Positions 1 to 6,941 of a DNA stretch of 13,579 nt are shown piece after piece. The notes under the pieces are model-generated. The model made no database searches, was not told the origin of the DNA, and saw nothing but the letters and a program-made list of their open reading frames with translations. Source of the DNA: an uncultured Caryophanales bacterium (GTDB lineage Bacteria; Bacillota_I; Bacilli_A; RF39; UBA660); assembly GCA_947302515.1 (NCBI GenBank), contig CAMYVT010000026.1:1-13579 (forward strand), given 5' to 3'. Every line of letters begins with the position of its first letter. The stretch's first letter is position 1. Made by a program: the position numbers and the translations under genes.

Positions 1-665
1 TAAGATAAATTTACTGCTGGATTTAATGCAATAGATGGATTCTCTTTTAATTCAGCATTATCTACCATTTGTAGAAGTTCTGGAATTAAATAAGTTAATC
101 TTATGTATCTATGAATTTGTCTAGCAGAATCTTCGGATTTAGATGATAAAATATCAACACTTTTTAACTTGTCGCCAAGTTGGCGAGAAGTCTCGTCATC
201 TTGGAGATAAGTTCCTTGATGTTTCATTGCTTCTAACTTCATCTTATATGCATATGCTTTTTCAGAAGGCAATAATTTTTCTCTATGAAGATTACTATCA
301 ACCATATATATTATTGCTTCATCATCCGTAAGATTTCTAACTCTACTTGGAATACTTTCTAATCCTAACTTTTTACAAGCTAACAATCTTCTGTGTCCTG
401 AAATCATTTCATATCTTCCATCTTTTTTAGGTCTAAGAATAACTGCTTCCATTAATCCGTTAGTTTTAATACTATCTTCTAAAGTCTTTAATTCATCATT
501 ATCTAATACTTTAAATGGATGATCTTTAAAATTATCTATTAGTTTAATATTAATTTCTTCAATCTTTTCTTTCTTTTCATCATCTCTTTGTTCTTGCGTT
601 GTATAAAAATCATCTAGATTGAAGCTCATTGGTATCTCTTGTTTTGTTCCTGATTCGTTCATCAT
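1..665 (-). CDS. parB: ParB/Spo0J-family partition protein, C-terminus beyond the window
   Basis: The reading frame is open from ATG at 665 to the left edge, giving about 221 residues without a stop. The N-terminal ParB domain (about residues 38-130) contains the ISGHRRLL box (88-95), the variant of the GERR nucleotide-binding box found in plasmid and conjugative-element ParBs, and then SNLHREKLLPSEKAYAY (124-140), the usual lead into the DNA-binding helix-turn-helix region (about 140-200). ParB proteins bind parS sites and work with the ParA ATPase to keep an element in daughter cells. The start is one of two adjacent ATGs (665 or 662), chosen because AAAGGAGGTG lies just upstream. It overlaps the end of parA by about 55 bases, so the two are translationally coupled. 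The family call is strong. The C-terminal dimerisation part is not visible. Confidence 0.9.
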   Translation of the reverse strand, partial: MMNESGTKQEIPMSFNLDDFYTTQEQRDDEKKEKIEEINIKLIDNFKDHPFKVLDNDELKTLEDSIKTNGLMEAVILRPKKDGRYEMISGHRRLLACKKLGLESIPSRVRNLTDDEAIIYMVDSNLHREKLLPSEKAYAYKMKLEAMKHQGTYLQDDETSRQLGDKLKSVDILSSKSEDSARQIHRYIRLTYLIPELLQMVDNAELKENPSIALNPAVNLS

Positions 666-1443
666 TTAACACCTCCTTTGCTAGTTCTATATAACTTTTT
701 GCTACATTGCTATCTTTATCATAAGATAGAATACTTTCTCCCATTCTTGAAGACTCTGCTGCTTTAACTGCTCTAGGAATTTGAGTATCATATAATTTAA
801 AAACCTTACCATATGTTTCCTTTAATTCTTCGCTTATTTCTTTTGAAAGGTTTCTTCTCCCATCTACAATTGTTAGTACAATTCCAGCTACGTCCAATTT
901 AGGATTAATATTCTTTTTAACTTTTAAAATTGTATTCATTAAGTGATTCATACCCTTAGCTGCTAAAAATTCAGATTGAACTGGAATAATTACTTTATCA
1001 GCACTTGCTAAAGCATTAATTGTAATCATTCCTAAACTAGGCATACAATCAATCAATACAAAATCATACTTATCTTTAATATCGTCAATACAATTTCTCA
1101 TAGTATATTCTCTGCTCATCGCATTTACTAGGCTTACTTCCATCGAAGCTAATTCCAAATTTGTTGGAATCAAATCGACATTCTCGTTATGATGAAGAAT
1201 TGCTTCACCAGAATTTATTTCTAAATCATTAATACTTCTTCCCATAAGAGTAGAAAGAGTTATTGGTAGATTGTCAGCATTATGCCATCCCATATATGTA
1301 GTTAAATCACCCTGAGGATCTGCGTCAATCAATAGAACTCTTCTTCCGCTTTTTGCAAGAGCTACTCCTAAGTTAAATGTAGTGGTAGTTTTTCCAACTC
1401 CGCCTTTTTGATTTGCAACCGCTATTACCTCACACTTACTCAT
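610..1443 (-). CDS. parA: ParA-type partition ATPase
   Basis: This 277-residue protein is a deviant Walker-type ATPase that drives segregation of a plasmid or mobile element together with ParB. Visible motifs are the Walker A NQKGGVGKTTTT (residues 11-22, with the signature lysine K13 and catalytic K18), the Walker A' strand LLIDADPQGD (37-46), and the Walker B region VLIDCMPSLGMITINAL in the middle. The length is normal for a Soj/ParA without an N-terminal regulatory domain. Its ATG shares a base with the stop codon of the upstream replication gene (TAATG), and GGGAGGTGAG precedes it, so the unit is a rep-parA-parB operon. The stop is TGA, which argues for the standard code. It is probably the partition ATPase of an integrated element and not the chromosomal Soj, judging by the rep neighbour and the plasmid-like ParB. 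Confidence 0.95.
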   Translation of the reverse strand: MSKCEVIAVANQKGGVGKTTTTFNLGVALAKSGRRVLLIDADPQGDLTTYMGWHNADNLPITLSTLMGRSINDLEINSGEAILHHNENVDLIPTNLELASMEVSLVNAMSREYTMRNCIDDIKDKYDFVLIDCMPSLGMITINALASADKVIIPVQSEFLAAKGMNHLMNTILKVKKNINPKLDVAGIVLTIVDGRRNLSKEISEELKETYGKVFKLYDTQIPRAVKAAESSRMGESILSYDKDSNVAKSYIELAKEVLNDERIRNKTRDTNELQSR

Positions 1444-2273
1444 TATCTCACCTCCCTTCCCATATCTTTTCTTTGTTGTATATTAAATAATTCTAATGTT
1501 TCATTAATGTCTTCATCACTCCACAATTCTTTTTCTTCATTCATAGATTCAAACTTTCTCCAGTTTTGTTCTAAAGATGATTTTAAATATCCAATTCTAT
1601 TTTTTATTTCATTATTATCCTCATCAAGAAAATCTCTATCTACTACTCTAGGAACAATATAAGTAATCATTTTAGTTAATTCCCTAACACTATGGTTATC
1701 ATCTAAATAATTTAAAAATAAATTATCGTATGATGTAAGGCTCTTATAATCATCTTGCTCAACATAACCAAAAGATATTAACAATTCTGTTAATTGATTA
1801 TGTCTAATTTTTTCACCATTAAAAATTTCAAAATCTTCAAGTCCATTATATTTATCATATTTATCATTATTATTATTTAATATATTATTATTACTTATAT
1901 AATTGCTTGGTTTCACCACATCTGGTTTAACCAGACCTGGTTTTTCCCTATCTGGTTTATTTTGTAAATAAATGGCCTTATCAGCAGGTTTTTCAAAAAC
2001 AATATAATTATATTTCCAAGTCCCTTTTTCGCTGTGTAGCTTCTCTATTTCGATGTAATTATGGTATTTTAATTCATTAAGTGTACTTCGAACTGAATCA
2101 ATCCCGTCTTTATTTAATGTAGCTAATCCTGACAATGAATAGTCCCATTCTACAGGTAATAATAGCATTTTGGTTAATAGACCAACTGCTTTTAATGAAA
2201 GACTTTGATCTTTTAAATGATAAGTTGGTATTGAGGCAAAATTTTTATTTCTATAAATTGTAAATTCGCTCAT
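1443..2273 (-). CDS. RepA-like replication initiator (winged helix N-terminus) of a mobile element
   Basis: This 276-residue protein resembles the helix-turn-helix replication initiators that open rep-parA-parB operons on Firmicute plasmids and conjugative elements. The N-terminal 95 residues look like a winged helix: SLSLKAVGLLTKMLLLP (25-41) and then LNKDGIDSVRSTLNELKYHN (53-72), the pattern seen in RepA_N and DnaD-type proteins. Residues 106-142 form a low-complexity linker, with four KPD/KPG/KPS repeats at a five-residue period followed by an asparagine-rich run. The C-terminal part (about 145-265), with the ITYIVPRVVDRDF region and NRIGYLKSSLEQN, resembles the C-terminal domain of such element-borne initiators. 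The linker DNA carries the candidate origin described separately. The start is supported by AAGGAGG seven bases upstream. The role as initiator is inferred from family resemblance and gene order. The exact Pfam family was not tested. Confidence 0.75.
   Translation of the reverse strand: MSEFTIYRNKNFASIPTYHLKDQSLSLKAVGLLTKMLLLPVEWDYSLSGLATLNKDGIDSVRSTLNELKYHNYIEIEKLHSEKGTWKYNYIVFEKPADKAIYLQNKPDREKPGLVKPDVVKPSNYISNNNILNNNNDKYDKYNGLEDFEIFNGEKIRHNQLTELLISFGYVEQDDYKSLTSYDNLFLNYLDDNHSVRELTKMITYIVPRVVDRDFLDEDNNEIKNRIGYLKSSLEQNWRKFESMNEEKELWSDEDINETLELFNIQQRKDMGREVR
1906..1965. repeat. Four iteron-like 15-bp direct repeats inside the rep gene
   Basis: On the + strand four consecutive 15-bp units start at 1906, 1921, 1936 and 1951. 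Each begins CTTGGTTT, TCTGGTTT, CCTGGTTT or TCTGGTTT. The second unit, TCTGGTTTAACCAGA, is itself a perfect palindrome around one base. On the coding strand they read as AAACCAG-type units encoding the KPD/KPG/KPD/KPS repeat. Immediately beside them, 1842-1905 is almost pure A/T. Direct repeats next to an AT-rich block inside a rep gene is the layout of RepA_N-type plasmid origins, so this is a plausible oriV. Confidence 0.6.
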
Positions 2274-2296
2274 ATAATCCCTCCTTTTTATACAAC

Positions 2297-2326
2297 AAAA
2301 AAAGAACTGAAAACTCAGTCCTTTTT
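2297..2326 (-). promoter_or_regulatory. Terminator-like hairpin in the rep leader (possible attenuator)
   Basis: Reading the minus strand, a 12-bp stem made of five A-T pairs plus GGACTGA/TCAGTTC (one G-T pair) with a GTTT loop ends in a run of seven Ts. It lies only about 25 bases before the rep start codon, too close for a promoter to fit between them. Rep transcripts must therefore pass through it. It may attenuate rep expression, block read-through from rlmD, or both. The T-run on the other strand makes it usable in both directions. Confidence 0.6.
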
Positions 2327-2339
2327 ATTACTTTATTGG

Positions 2340-2366
2340 GTTATAGGGAACATGTTCTCATATAAC
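2340..2366. repeat. 27-bp interrupted palindrome upstream of the rep gene
   Basis: Outer arms GTTATA and TATAAC match perfectly, and the centre GAACATGTTC is a perfect 10-bp palindrome; two or three unmatched bases separate the parts on each side. It lies between the end of rlmD and the rep leader hairpin. Its symmetry suits an operator for a dimeric regulator or a partition site. No function is proved by the sequence. Confidence 0.55.
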
Positions 2367-2481
2367 CATATTAACTACTTTTTCTTTGATTTTTTTTGAA
2401 TTTATATTTTTTTTACTAAAAATAGTACTTTTTGGGGTTTTATCAATTTTTGACAATTCCTTTATTTTACAAGGGTTTTAG

Positions 2482-2520
2482 CTAATTTCTACGACATAGT
2501 ACTGACACGGTTTCAACGTG
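2482..2520. other. Candidate attachment-site junction at the 3' end of rlmD
   Basis: The last codons of rlmD encode HVETVSVLCRRN. The HVETV stretch near the 3' end of rumA/rlmD is the sequence targeted by serine recombinases of several Firmicute conjugative elements. Here it sits exactly between chromosomal rlmD and the element-type rep-par operon. The other junction is outside the window, so the crossover cannot be placed and the site is an inference. Confidence 0.45.
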
Positions 2521-3678
2521 ATAAGTCTTAGGAAACATATTAAATGGTTGAACAGATAAAACATTATAACTCTTACTTAAATCTTTAATATCTCTTCCTA
2601 GAGTAATTGGATTACATGAAACATAAATAATTGTTTTAGTATTAAGATCATTTAAATACATTATAGTTATTGGATCTAAACCAGCTCTAGGAGGATCTAC
2701 TATTACTAAATCTATATCTTGAAATTTACCAATTTTCTTTTCAACTTTACTACAAATAAATTTTATATTTTTAACATTATTTAAGTCTTTATTTTTATTA
2801 GCATCTTCTATATTAGAATGATTATAGTCAATTCCTGTAATTTCATTACAATAATCACTTACATATATACCAATAGTACCAGTACCACAATATAAATCTA
2901 ATGCTTTATTAGGTTTAATTCCTTCAACAATATCTAAAATATAATCATACAATACTTTTGTTAATGATCTATTTACTTGAAAAAAAGATCCTGCACTTAC
3001 ATGATATTTTTTATTACCAATTGAACTAATAATATCATTATCTTTTGATATTAATTCATTATTATATATTAATACATCACAATTATTTTTTAATTCATCT
3101 AAAGAGCTAACTTCTCCTATAATACTAACTAAAACATAATTAGAATCATTACTAGATTGAATTAATACATTTGTAATATTTTTATTTATAGTATTTAATA
3201 TTTTAATAATACTATTAATTTTATTATCTACAAGAATACATTTATCTATAGGTACAATAGTATGAGTACTTTCTTGATATAGACCTAAAACCCCATCTTT
3301 ACCATGAAGAATTATTTTATTGCGATAATTATAATCATTATTATATAGAATTGGTTTAATAAGATTAATATTTAATCCACCATAACGACATAAAATATCA
3401 TTAATTTTATCATTTTTATAATTAATTTCATCTTCATAAGAGATATTTTGAAAATTACAACCACCACATTCATCAGAATATGGGCAATTTGAATCAATTC
3501 TAATAGGAGATTTTTTTATTATTCTAATAGTTTTTGCATAGATATAGTTCTTTCTCTCTTTATATATTTCTATTTCTACTTCTTCTCCAGGCAAAGCTCC
3601 TTCTACAAAGCATACTTTAGAATCTATGTATCCAACTCCTCTACCAAAATGATCAAATCTTAATATATTAACTATCAT
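2482..3678 (-). CDS. rlmD: 23S rRNA (uracil-C5)-methyltransferase, RlmD/RumA family
   Basis: This protein of about 398 residues methylates uracil C5 in 23S rRNA (U1939 in Escherichia coli RlmD; Gram-positive RlmCD enzymes can also modify U747) using S-adenosylmethionine. It begins with a TRAM RNA-binding domain (about residues 1-55). A 4Fe-4S cluster site follows: C65, C71 and C74 in CPYSDECGGC, plus C147. The methyltransferase domain has the SAM loop LDLYCGTGTIG (about 260-270), VIVDPPRAGLD (about 325-335) and the catalytic cysteine in YVSCNP (C355). ATG at 3678 is preferred over 3684, because AGAGGG directly abuts the earlier ATG and is well spaced from the later one. An extended -10 lies at 3696-3704. 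The gene appears complete, but its C-terminal tail may have been rebuilt by element insertion, and no terminator follows its stop. Confidence 0.93.
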   Translation of the reverse strand: MIVNILRFDHFGRGVGYIDSKVCFVEGALPGEEVEIEIYKERKNYIYAKTIRIIKKSPIRIDSNCPYSDECGGCNFQNISYEDEINYKNDKINDILCRYGGLNINLIKPILYNNDYNYRNKIILHGKDGVLGLYQESTHTIVPIDKCILVDNKINSIIKILNTINKNITNVLIQSSNDSNYVLVSIIGEVSSLDELKNNCDVLIYNNELISKDNDIISSIGNKKYHVSAGSFFQVNRSLTKVLYDYILDIVEGIKPNKALDLYCGTGTIGIYVSDYCNEITGIDYNHSNIEDANKNKDLNNVKNIKFICSKVEKKIGKFQDIDLVIVDPPRAGLDPITIMYLNDLNTKTIIYVSCNPITLGRDIKDLSKSYNVLSVQPFNMFPKTYHVETVSVLCRRN

Positions 3679-3695
3679 AAACATCCCTCTATTAT

Positions 3696-3704
3696 ATTAT
3701 AGCA
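3696..3704 (-). promoter_or_regulatory. Extended -10 promoter of rlmD
   Basis: The minus strand reads TGCTATAAT, a perfect extended -10 element, with no convincing -35. Transcription should start near 3690, giving a leader of about 12 bases that just includes the AGAGGG ribosome site. This supports the start codon at 3678. Confidence 0.6.
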
Positions 3705-3780
3705 TAAATCAATTCTAACAGGAATAATAATAAAAATGATTAATTAATCAAGAAATATTGAAAAGTGTCTAAAAAAGCCT

Positions 3781-3809
3781 AAAAAAGACTTAAATTAGCT
3801 ATTTAAGTC
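3781..3809 (-). terminator. Terminator of the ComEC-like hydrolase gene
   Basis: Minus strand GACTTAAAT, loop AGCTA, ATTTAAGTC, then six Ts. The stem includes the last codons and the TAA stop of the gene it terminates. Confidence 0.85.
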
Positions 3810-4700
3810 TCCTCCATTAATATTAGTCTTTATAAAATCAAATTTAATATTATCACCATCACTAATTAAATGAATAGTATGATTAATATCAGTACGATAT
3901 ATAGTACTATTAAGAGTATTTAGTTTATTAAGCACAACATCATGAGGATGATGATAATCATTATTCTTACCAACACTAATAATACTATAATCAGGTTTTA
4001 CTTTATCTAAAAATACTGCAGAATTAGCATCTTTAGATCCATGATGTCCTACTTTTAATACATTACTCTTAATATCTTTATCTAAAATCAAATGTTCTAC
4101 ATCACTAGTAGCATCACCCATAAATAAATAACTAGTATTTAGATAATTAAGTTTTAGTACAATAGAATTATTATTATAATTATCCCCATTATCAATCCAT
4201 AATAATTTTATATTAACTTTATCAAAAGTAAATTCTTGATCAATAGTAGGTTCTTCTAAAGTAACATTTCTTTCTTTAATAGAATTCATAAGATTATCAT
4301 AACTTTTCCATTCAGCATAATGATTAGGCATATAAACAATATCAACAGGTAATTTATATATAATCCATTGCATACCACCCATATGATCCTCATGAGCATG
4401 AGTAACAAAAACTATATCTAAATGATTAATACCAATCTCTTTTAAATAATTAACTAGATTCTTACCATCCATAGTATTACCAGCATCAATTAATATATTA
4501 TGATCTTTATATTTAATTAAACTACTCTCAGCTTCTCCCACATCAAAATAATATATCTCAAGTAATTCTTTATTAGTATCAATATTATTAGACACTATAG
4601 TATTATTACTATTATTAGTGTTATCAAAATAATATAAAATACAAATAAGTATAATAATAAATAAAATTAATTTTATAATTCTTTTACCAATCTTTTTCAT
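3795..4700 (-). CDS. Membrane-anchored ComEC C-terminal-like metallo-beta-lactamase-fold hydrolase
   Basis: This 301-residue protein has an N-terminal basic stretch and one membrane segment (about residues 8-25), so the catalytic part (about 45-300) is probably outside the membrane. The metal site is clear: HAHEDHMGG (101-109, ligands H101, H103, D105, H106), D196 in GDAT, and the KVGHHGSK motif (217-223), followed by YHHPHD (249-254). This matches the stand-alone relatives of the ComEC/Rec2 C-terminal domain, many of which are predicted nucleases or phosphodiesterases. The channel-forming competence domain of true ComEC is absent, so DNA uptake should not be assumed. It is monocistronic, with its own promoter and a terminator overlapping its stop. 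No ribosome site precedes the ATG, and the promoter predicts a leaderless mRNA. The substrate is unknown. Confidence 0.85.
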   Translation of the reverse strand: MKKIGKRIIKLILFIIILICILYYFDNTNNSNNTIVSNNIDTNKELLEIYYFDVGEAESSLIKYKDHNILIDAGNTMDGKNLVNYLKEIGINHLDIVFVTHAHEDHMGGMQWIIYKLPVDIVYMPNHYAEWKSYDNLMNSIKERNVTLEEPTIDQEFTFDKVNIKLLWIDNGDNYNNNSIVLKLNYLNTSYLFMGDATSDVEHLILDKDIKSNVLKVGHHGSKDANSAVFLDKVKPDYSIISVGKNNDYHHPHDVVLNKLNTLNSTIYRTDINHTIHLISDGDNIKFDFIKTNINGGDLNS

Positions 4701-4706
4701 ATATAA

Positions 4707-4735
4707 ATAATATCAAATATAAAAAGACCTAACAA
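4707..4735 (-). promoter_or_regulatory. Promoter of the ComEC-like gene, predicted leaderless
   Basis: The minus strand has -35 TTGTTA (4735-4730), a 17-bp spacer and -10 TATTAT (4712-4707). With standard spacing, +1 falls on base 4700, the A of the ATG. The -35 lies in the loop of the upstream operon's terminator. Confidence 0.55.
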
Positions 4736-4743
4736 GGTCTTTT
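4719..4743 (-). terminator. Terminator of the Mbeg1-DUF4186-peptidase E operon
   Basis: Minus strand AAAAGACCT, loop TGTT, AGGTCTTTT, then further Ts. It overlaps the stop codon of the peptidase E-like gene and is nearly symmetrical. Confidence 0.85.
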
Positions 4744-5437
4744 ATATTTCCTTTTCAATTAATTTTTCTTTATAAGATACTTTATATACTTTAGAATTCT
4801 TTACAGAAGTAATTACTTTAATATTATCATCAATAATTTTTAATGCAGTACCATTTTCTAATCCATATATTTCTTCATCATGTTTTTTTAAATAATCTTT
4901 TAATTGTTTAGTTTTATTAGGATCAACATGATAATGAGGAGTAATATTTATATCAATATATTTAAATCCTTTAATAAATTCATAAGTATCCTTTTCTTCT
5001 CTTAAAATATATGCATCAGAATAACCTTTATTACTAAAAAGAATAGCTCCCGCAGAAATACCCGCTAAAACAGTATTATTATTTAATGCTTCATCAAATA
5101 AAGGTTTAAGATTATATTCCTCTATCTTTTCTAATAATTTAATAGTATCTCCTCCACCAACATATATAATATCAGCATCTCTAAACTTATCTTTAACAAG
5201 ATCAGGATTATGAATTAAATTATTTTTCTTCAAATATACTGGAGTACAACCTAATTCTTTAAAATTCTTCTTAATAACATCATAATATGAATCACTAAAA
5301 CTACTAGCAAGACCTACAAATAATAAAGTAGGATTATCCTTACCAGTCATTTTAACAATTTCTTTATCTATTTCAAGTGTTTCGTAAGCAGTATTTCCTC
5401 TACCAACTTCACCACCACCAATTAACATTAATTTCAT
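4742..5437 (-). CDS. Peptidase E-like (S51 family) protein
   Basis: This 231-residue cytoplasmic protein is of the peptidase E / class I glutamine amidotransferase-like fold. The nucleophile elbow GISAGA puts the catalytic serine at S128. IYVGGGDTIKLLE (91-103) is the conserved glycine-rich strand of this family, and H168 in ITPHYHVDPN is the likely catalytic histidine. Family enzymes cleave N-terminal aspartyl dipeptides or hydrolyse related substrates (cyanophycinase is a cousin). The length is typical. It is the last gene of a three-gene operon, starting five bases after the stop of the DUF4186 gene, with the GGTGAT ribosome site inside that stop region. Dipeptidase activity is inferred from the family, and the specificity is not known. 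Confidence 0.85.
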   Translation of the reverse strand: MKLMLIGGGEVGRGNTAYETLEIDKEIVKMTGKDNPTLLFVGLASSFSDSYYDVIKKNFKELGCTPVYLKKNNLIHNPDLVKDKFRDADIIYVGGGDTIKLLEKIEEYNLKPLFDEALNNNTVLAGISAGAILFSNKGYSDAYILREEKDTYEFIKGFKYIDINITPHYHVDPNKTKQLKDYLKKHDEEIYGLENGTALKIIDDNIKVITSVKNSKVYKVSYKEKLIEKEI

Positions 5438-5441
5438 TTAA

Positions 5442-5819
5442 TCACCTACTATACTCACTTTTTATCCATTCCATAATTAACGCCACTAAATAATTTATTT
5501 CTCTTTCTTCTAATTCTCTATCTTTAGGAATATTATGCCATTTTTCTAAACAACTTCTACAGCAACACCCACAAGCATGCTGCGCAATAAAAACAGGATG
5601 CCCTTTCATAGGAGTTTGTTTACCATCATTTTTAATATATTTAGGAGCAATATTTTTCTTAATAAAATCATATGCATGTCTTTCTACAGTATCTAATCCT
5701 TTATCATCAATATATTTAACCATATATTTTCTAAGATGAAAACTACTTCTAAATTTAGAATGAGATAAATTATTAAGTTTATTATTAATATATTTAATCT
5801 GTTTAGCATTTAATTCCAT
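5442..5819 (-). CDS. DUF4186 family protein
   Basis: This 125-residue protein matches the DUF4186 pattern throughout: FRSSFHLR (about 23-30), the ERHAYDFIKKNIAPKYIKND segment (46-65), KQTPMKGHPVFIAQHACGCC (67-86), CRSCLEKWHNIPK (87-99), and the closing MEWIKSE. The cysteine cluster (C83, C85-87, C90) plus H81 and H95 looks like a possible metal site, though in this family the first cysteines vary. No function is established for DUF4186. It is the middle gene of an operon; its ATG comes one base after the TAA of the hydrolase gene, and no good ribosome site is seen, so it probably depends on coupled translation. It ends in TGA. Confidence 0.88.
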   Translation of the reverse strand: MELNAKQIKYINNKLNNLSHSKFRSSFHLRKYMVKYIDDKGLDTVERHAYDFIKKNIAPKYIKNDGKQTPMKGHPVFIAQHACGCCCRSCLEKWHNIPKDRELEEREINYLVALIMEWIKSEYSR

Positions 5820-5820
5820 A

Positions 5821-6918
5821 TTATATATCCAATTTAAACTTATTTTTAAACGCTATAAAGTCTTTATATTTAGCATCACCTAAAGCTTTAATAAATACAT
5901 TTATTAAATCATATAACATATTTTTAGATTCCATATCTAAATAAGAACAAGCTTTAATAAAATCAATTATCTTTTTATGACTTTCTTTAAATTCTAATAA
6001 ACTAGTAACTTTAGCTCTTTGACATACTTTATCTAAATTAGTAACAATAGTTTTTAATTCTTCATCAGTATGAGAATCAATATAACCTAATAATCCTTTT
6101 TTCAATTCTTTAGAAAAAGAACTAAGTTTATCTTTTTTTAGATGATTACCATCAACTTCCCAATATAAAATACTATGAGCAAGAGGTCCATTAATAGTAG
6201 AATGAACAACTTGATCACGACTACTATAAAGCATAATACCAACAATAGATTCATTAGGTATAATATGATGATATTTAGGAAGTATCTTTTTAAATCTATT
6301 AGATCTAAATTCTTTATCAAGTAATCCAGGCCCATCAAAATTATAAATAGTTTTAATTTTATTTTTAACAATAGAATTACAACACATAGCAGCAACCAAA
6401 GCCAGATTTCCCCCTTTAGAATGACCACCTATTATTAATTTTTTAAAACTAAATAAATAGTAATGATTTAAATAATCAATAGCTTTCTTATGAGTAATAG
6501 TAGGAAAACTATAGCTAAGAAGAAGATTCTCTTTCCAACCACTAATCATCTCATCAGTACCTTCATATGATACAAAAGTATTACCTCTCATATATTCAAT
6601 AGATAAAGCACAAAATTGATAATCATTATTAGCTTCATAAACATAGTTATATAATATACAATCACGATATCTTTTAATATCTTTCATATAATACAATATC
6701 TTAGTAGCTTCACGAACCGCTATAACATTATTAGTATTTTTTTTATGAAAACCAAATTTAATTCTACCAACATCTTTTAAAAATAATTTTTTATTATCAA
6801 GAATAGATCCAAAATCAACATATGATATAAATGAAAATAACATCGCATCAACCTCATTAAAAGGTTTCTCATAAAAAGAATAAACTCCATATTGATCCAT
6901 ATAATCATATATTGTCAT
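5821..6918 (-). CDS. Mbeg1-like (DUF2974) alpha/beta-hydrolase
   Basis: This 365-residue protein resembles the Mbeg1-like/DUF2974 group of lipase-like alpha/beta-hydrolases. The N-terminal YDYMDQYGVYSFYEKPFNEVD (4-24) opening and LFSFISYVDF are typical. FVSYEGTDE (115-123) corresponds to the oxyanion strand. The nucleophile elbow is GGHSKGGNLAL (164-174, S167). The acid is probably in NFDGPG (about 194-199) or in SSRDQVVH, and a later histidine completes the triad. There is no signal peptide or membrane segment, so it is probably cytoplasmic. It is the first gene of the operon with DUF4186 and the peptidase E-like gene, with a good promoter and GAGGTGG upstream. The substrate is unknown; lipid or ester hydrolysis is inference from the fold. 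Confidence 0.83.
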   Translation of the reverse strand: MTIYDYMDQYGVYSFYEKPFNEVDAMLFSFISYVDFGSILDNKKLFLKDVGRIKFGFHKKNTNNVIAVREATKILYYMKDIKRYRDCILYNYVYEANNDYQFCALSIEYMRGNTFVSYEGTDEMISGWKENLLLSYSFPTITHKKAIDYLNHYYLFSFKKLIIGGHSKGGNLALVAAMCCNSIVKNKIKTIYNFDGPGLLDKEFRSNRFKKILPKYHHIIPNESIVGIMLYSSRDQVVHSTINGPLAHSILYWEVDGNHLKKDKLSSFSKELKKGLLGYIDSHTDEELKTIVTNLDKVCQRAKVTSLLEFKESHKKIIDFIKACSYLDMESKNMLYDLINVFIKALGDAKYKDFIAFKNKFKLDI

Positions 6919-6941
6919 AAAACCACCTCAATATTAATGAC

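Noticed and set aside
143..331. + strand open frame of 62 codons
   Set aside because: It is antisense to parB, which has clear family motifs in this interval; no ribosome site or recognisable product.
610..665. Possible Mycoplasma-type code (TGA as Trp), given the low GC
   Set aside because: parA and the DUF4186 gene both end in TGA at the expected protein ends, and Trp codons checked in parA and the ComEC-like gene are TGG.
1408..1662. + strand open frame of 84 codons
   Set aside because: Antisense to the parA start and the rep end; composition is what the reverse of those genes gives, with no ribosome site.
3795..4700. True competence protein ComEC
   Set aside because: Only the C-terminal metallo-beta-lactamase-like part is present, with a single membrane anchor; the channel domain is missing.
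6138..6428. Minus-strand frame of 96 codons, Leu/Ile-rich and membrane-like
   Set aside because: Lies in another frame inside the Mbeg1-like hydrolase gene; hydrophobicity is an artefact of AT-rich codons read out of frame.
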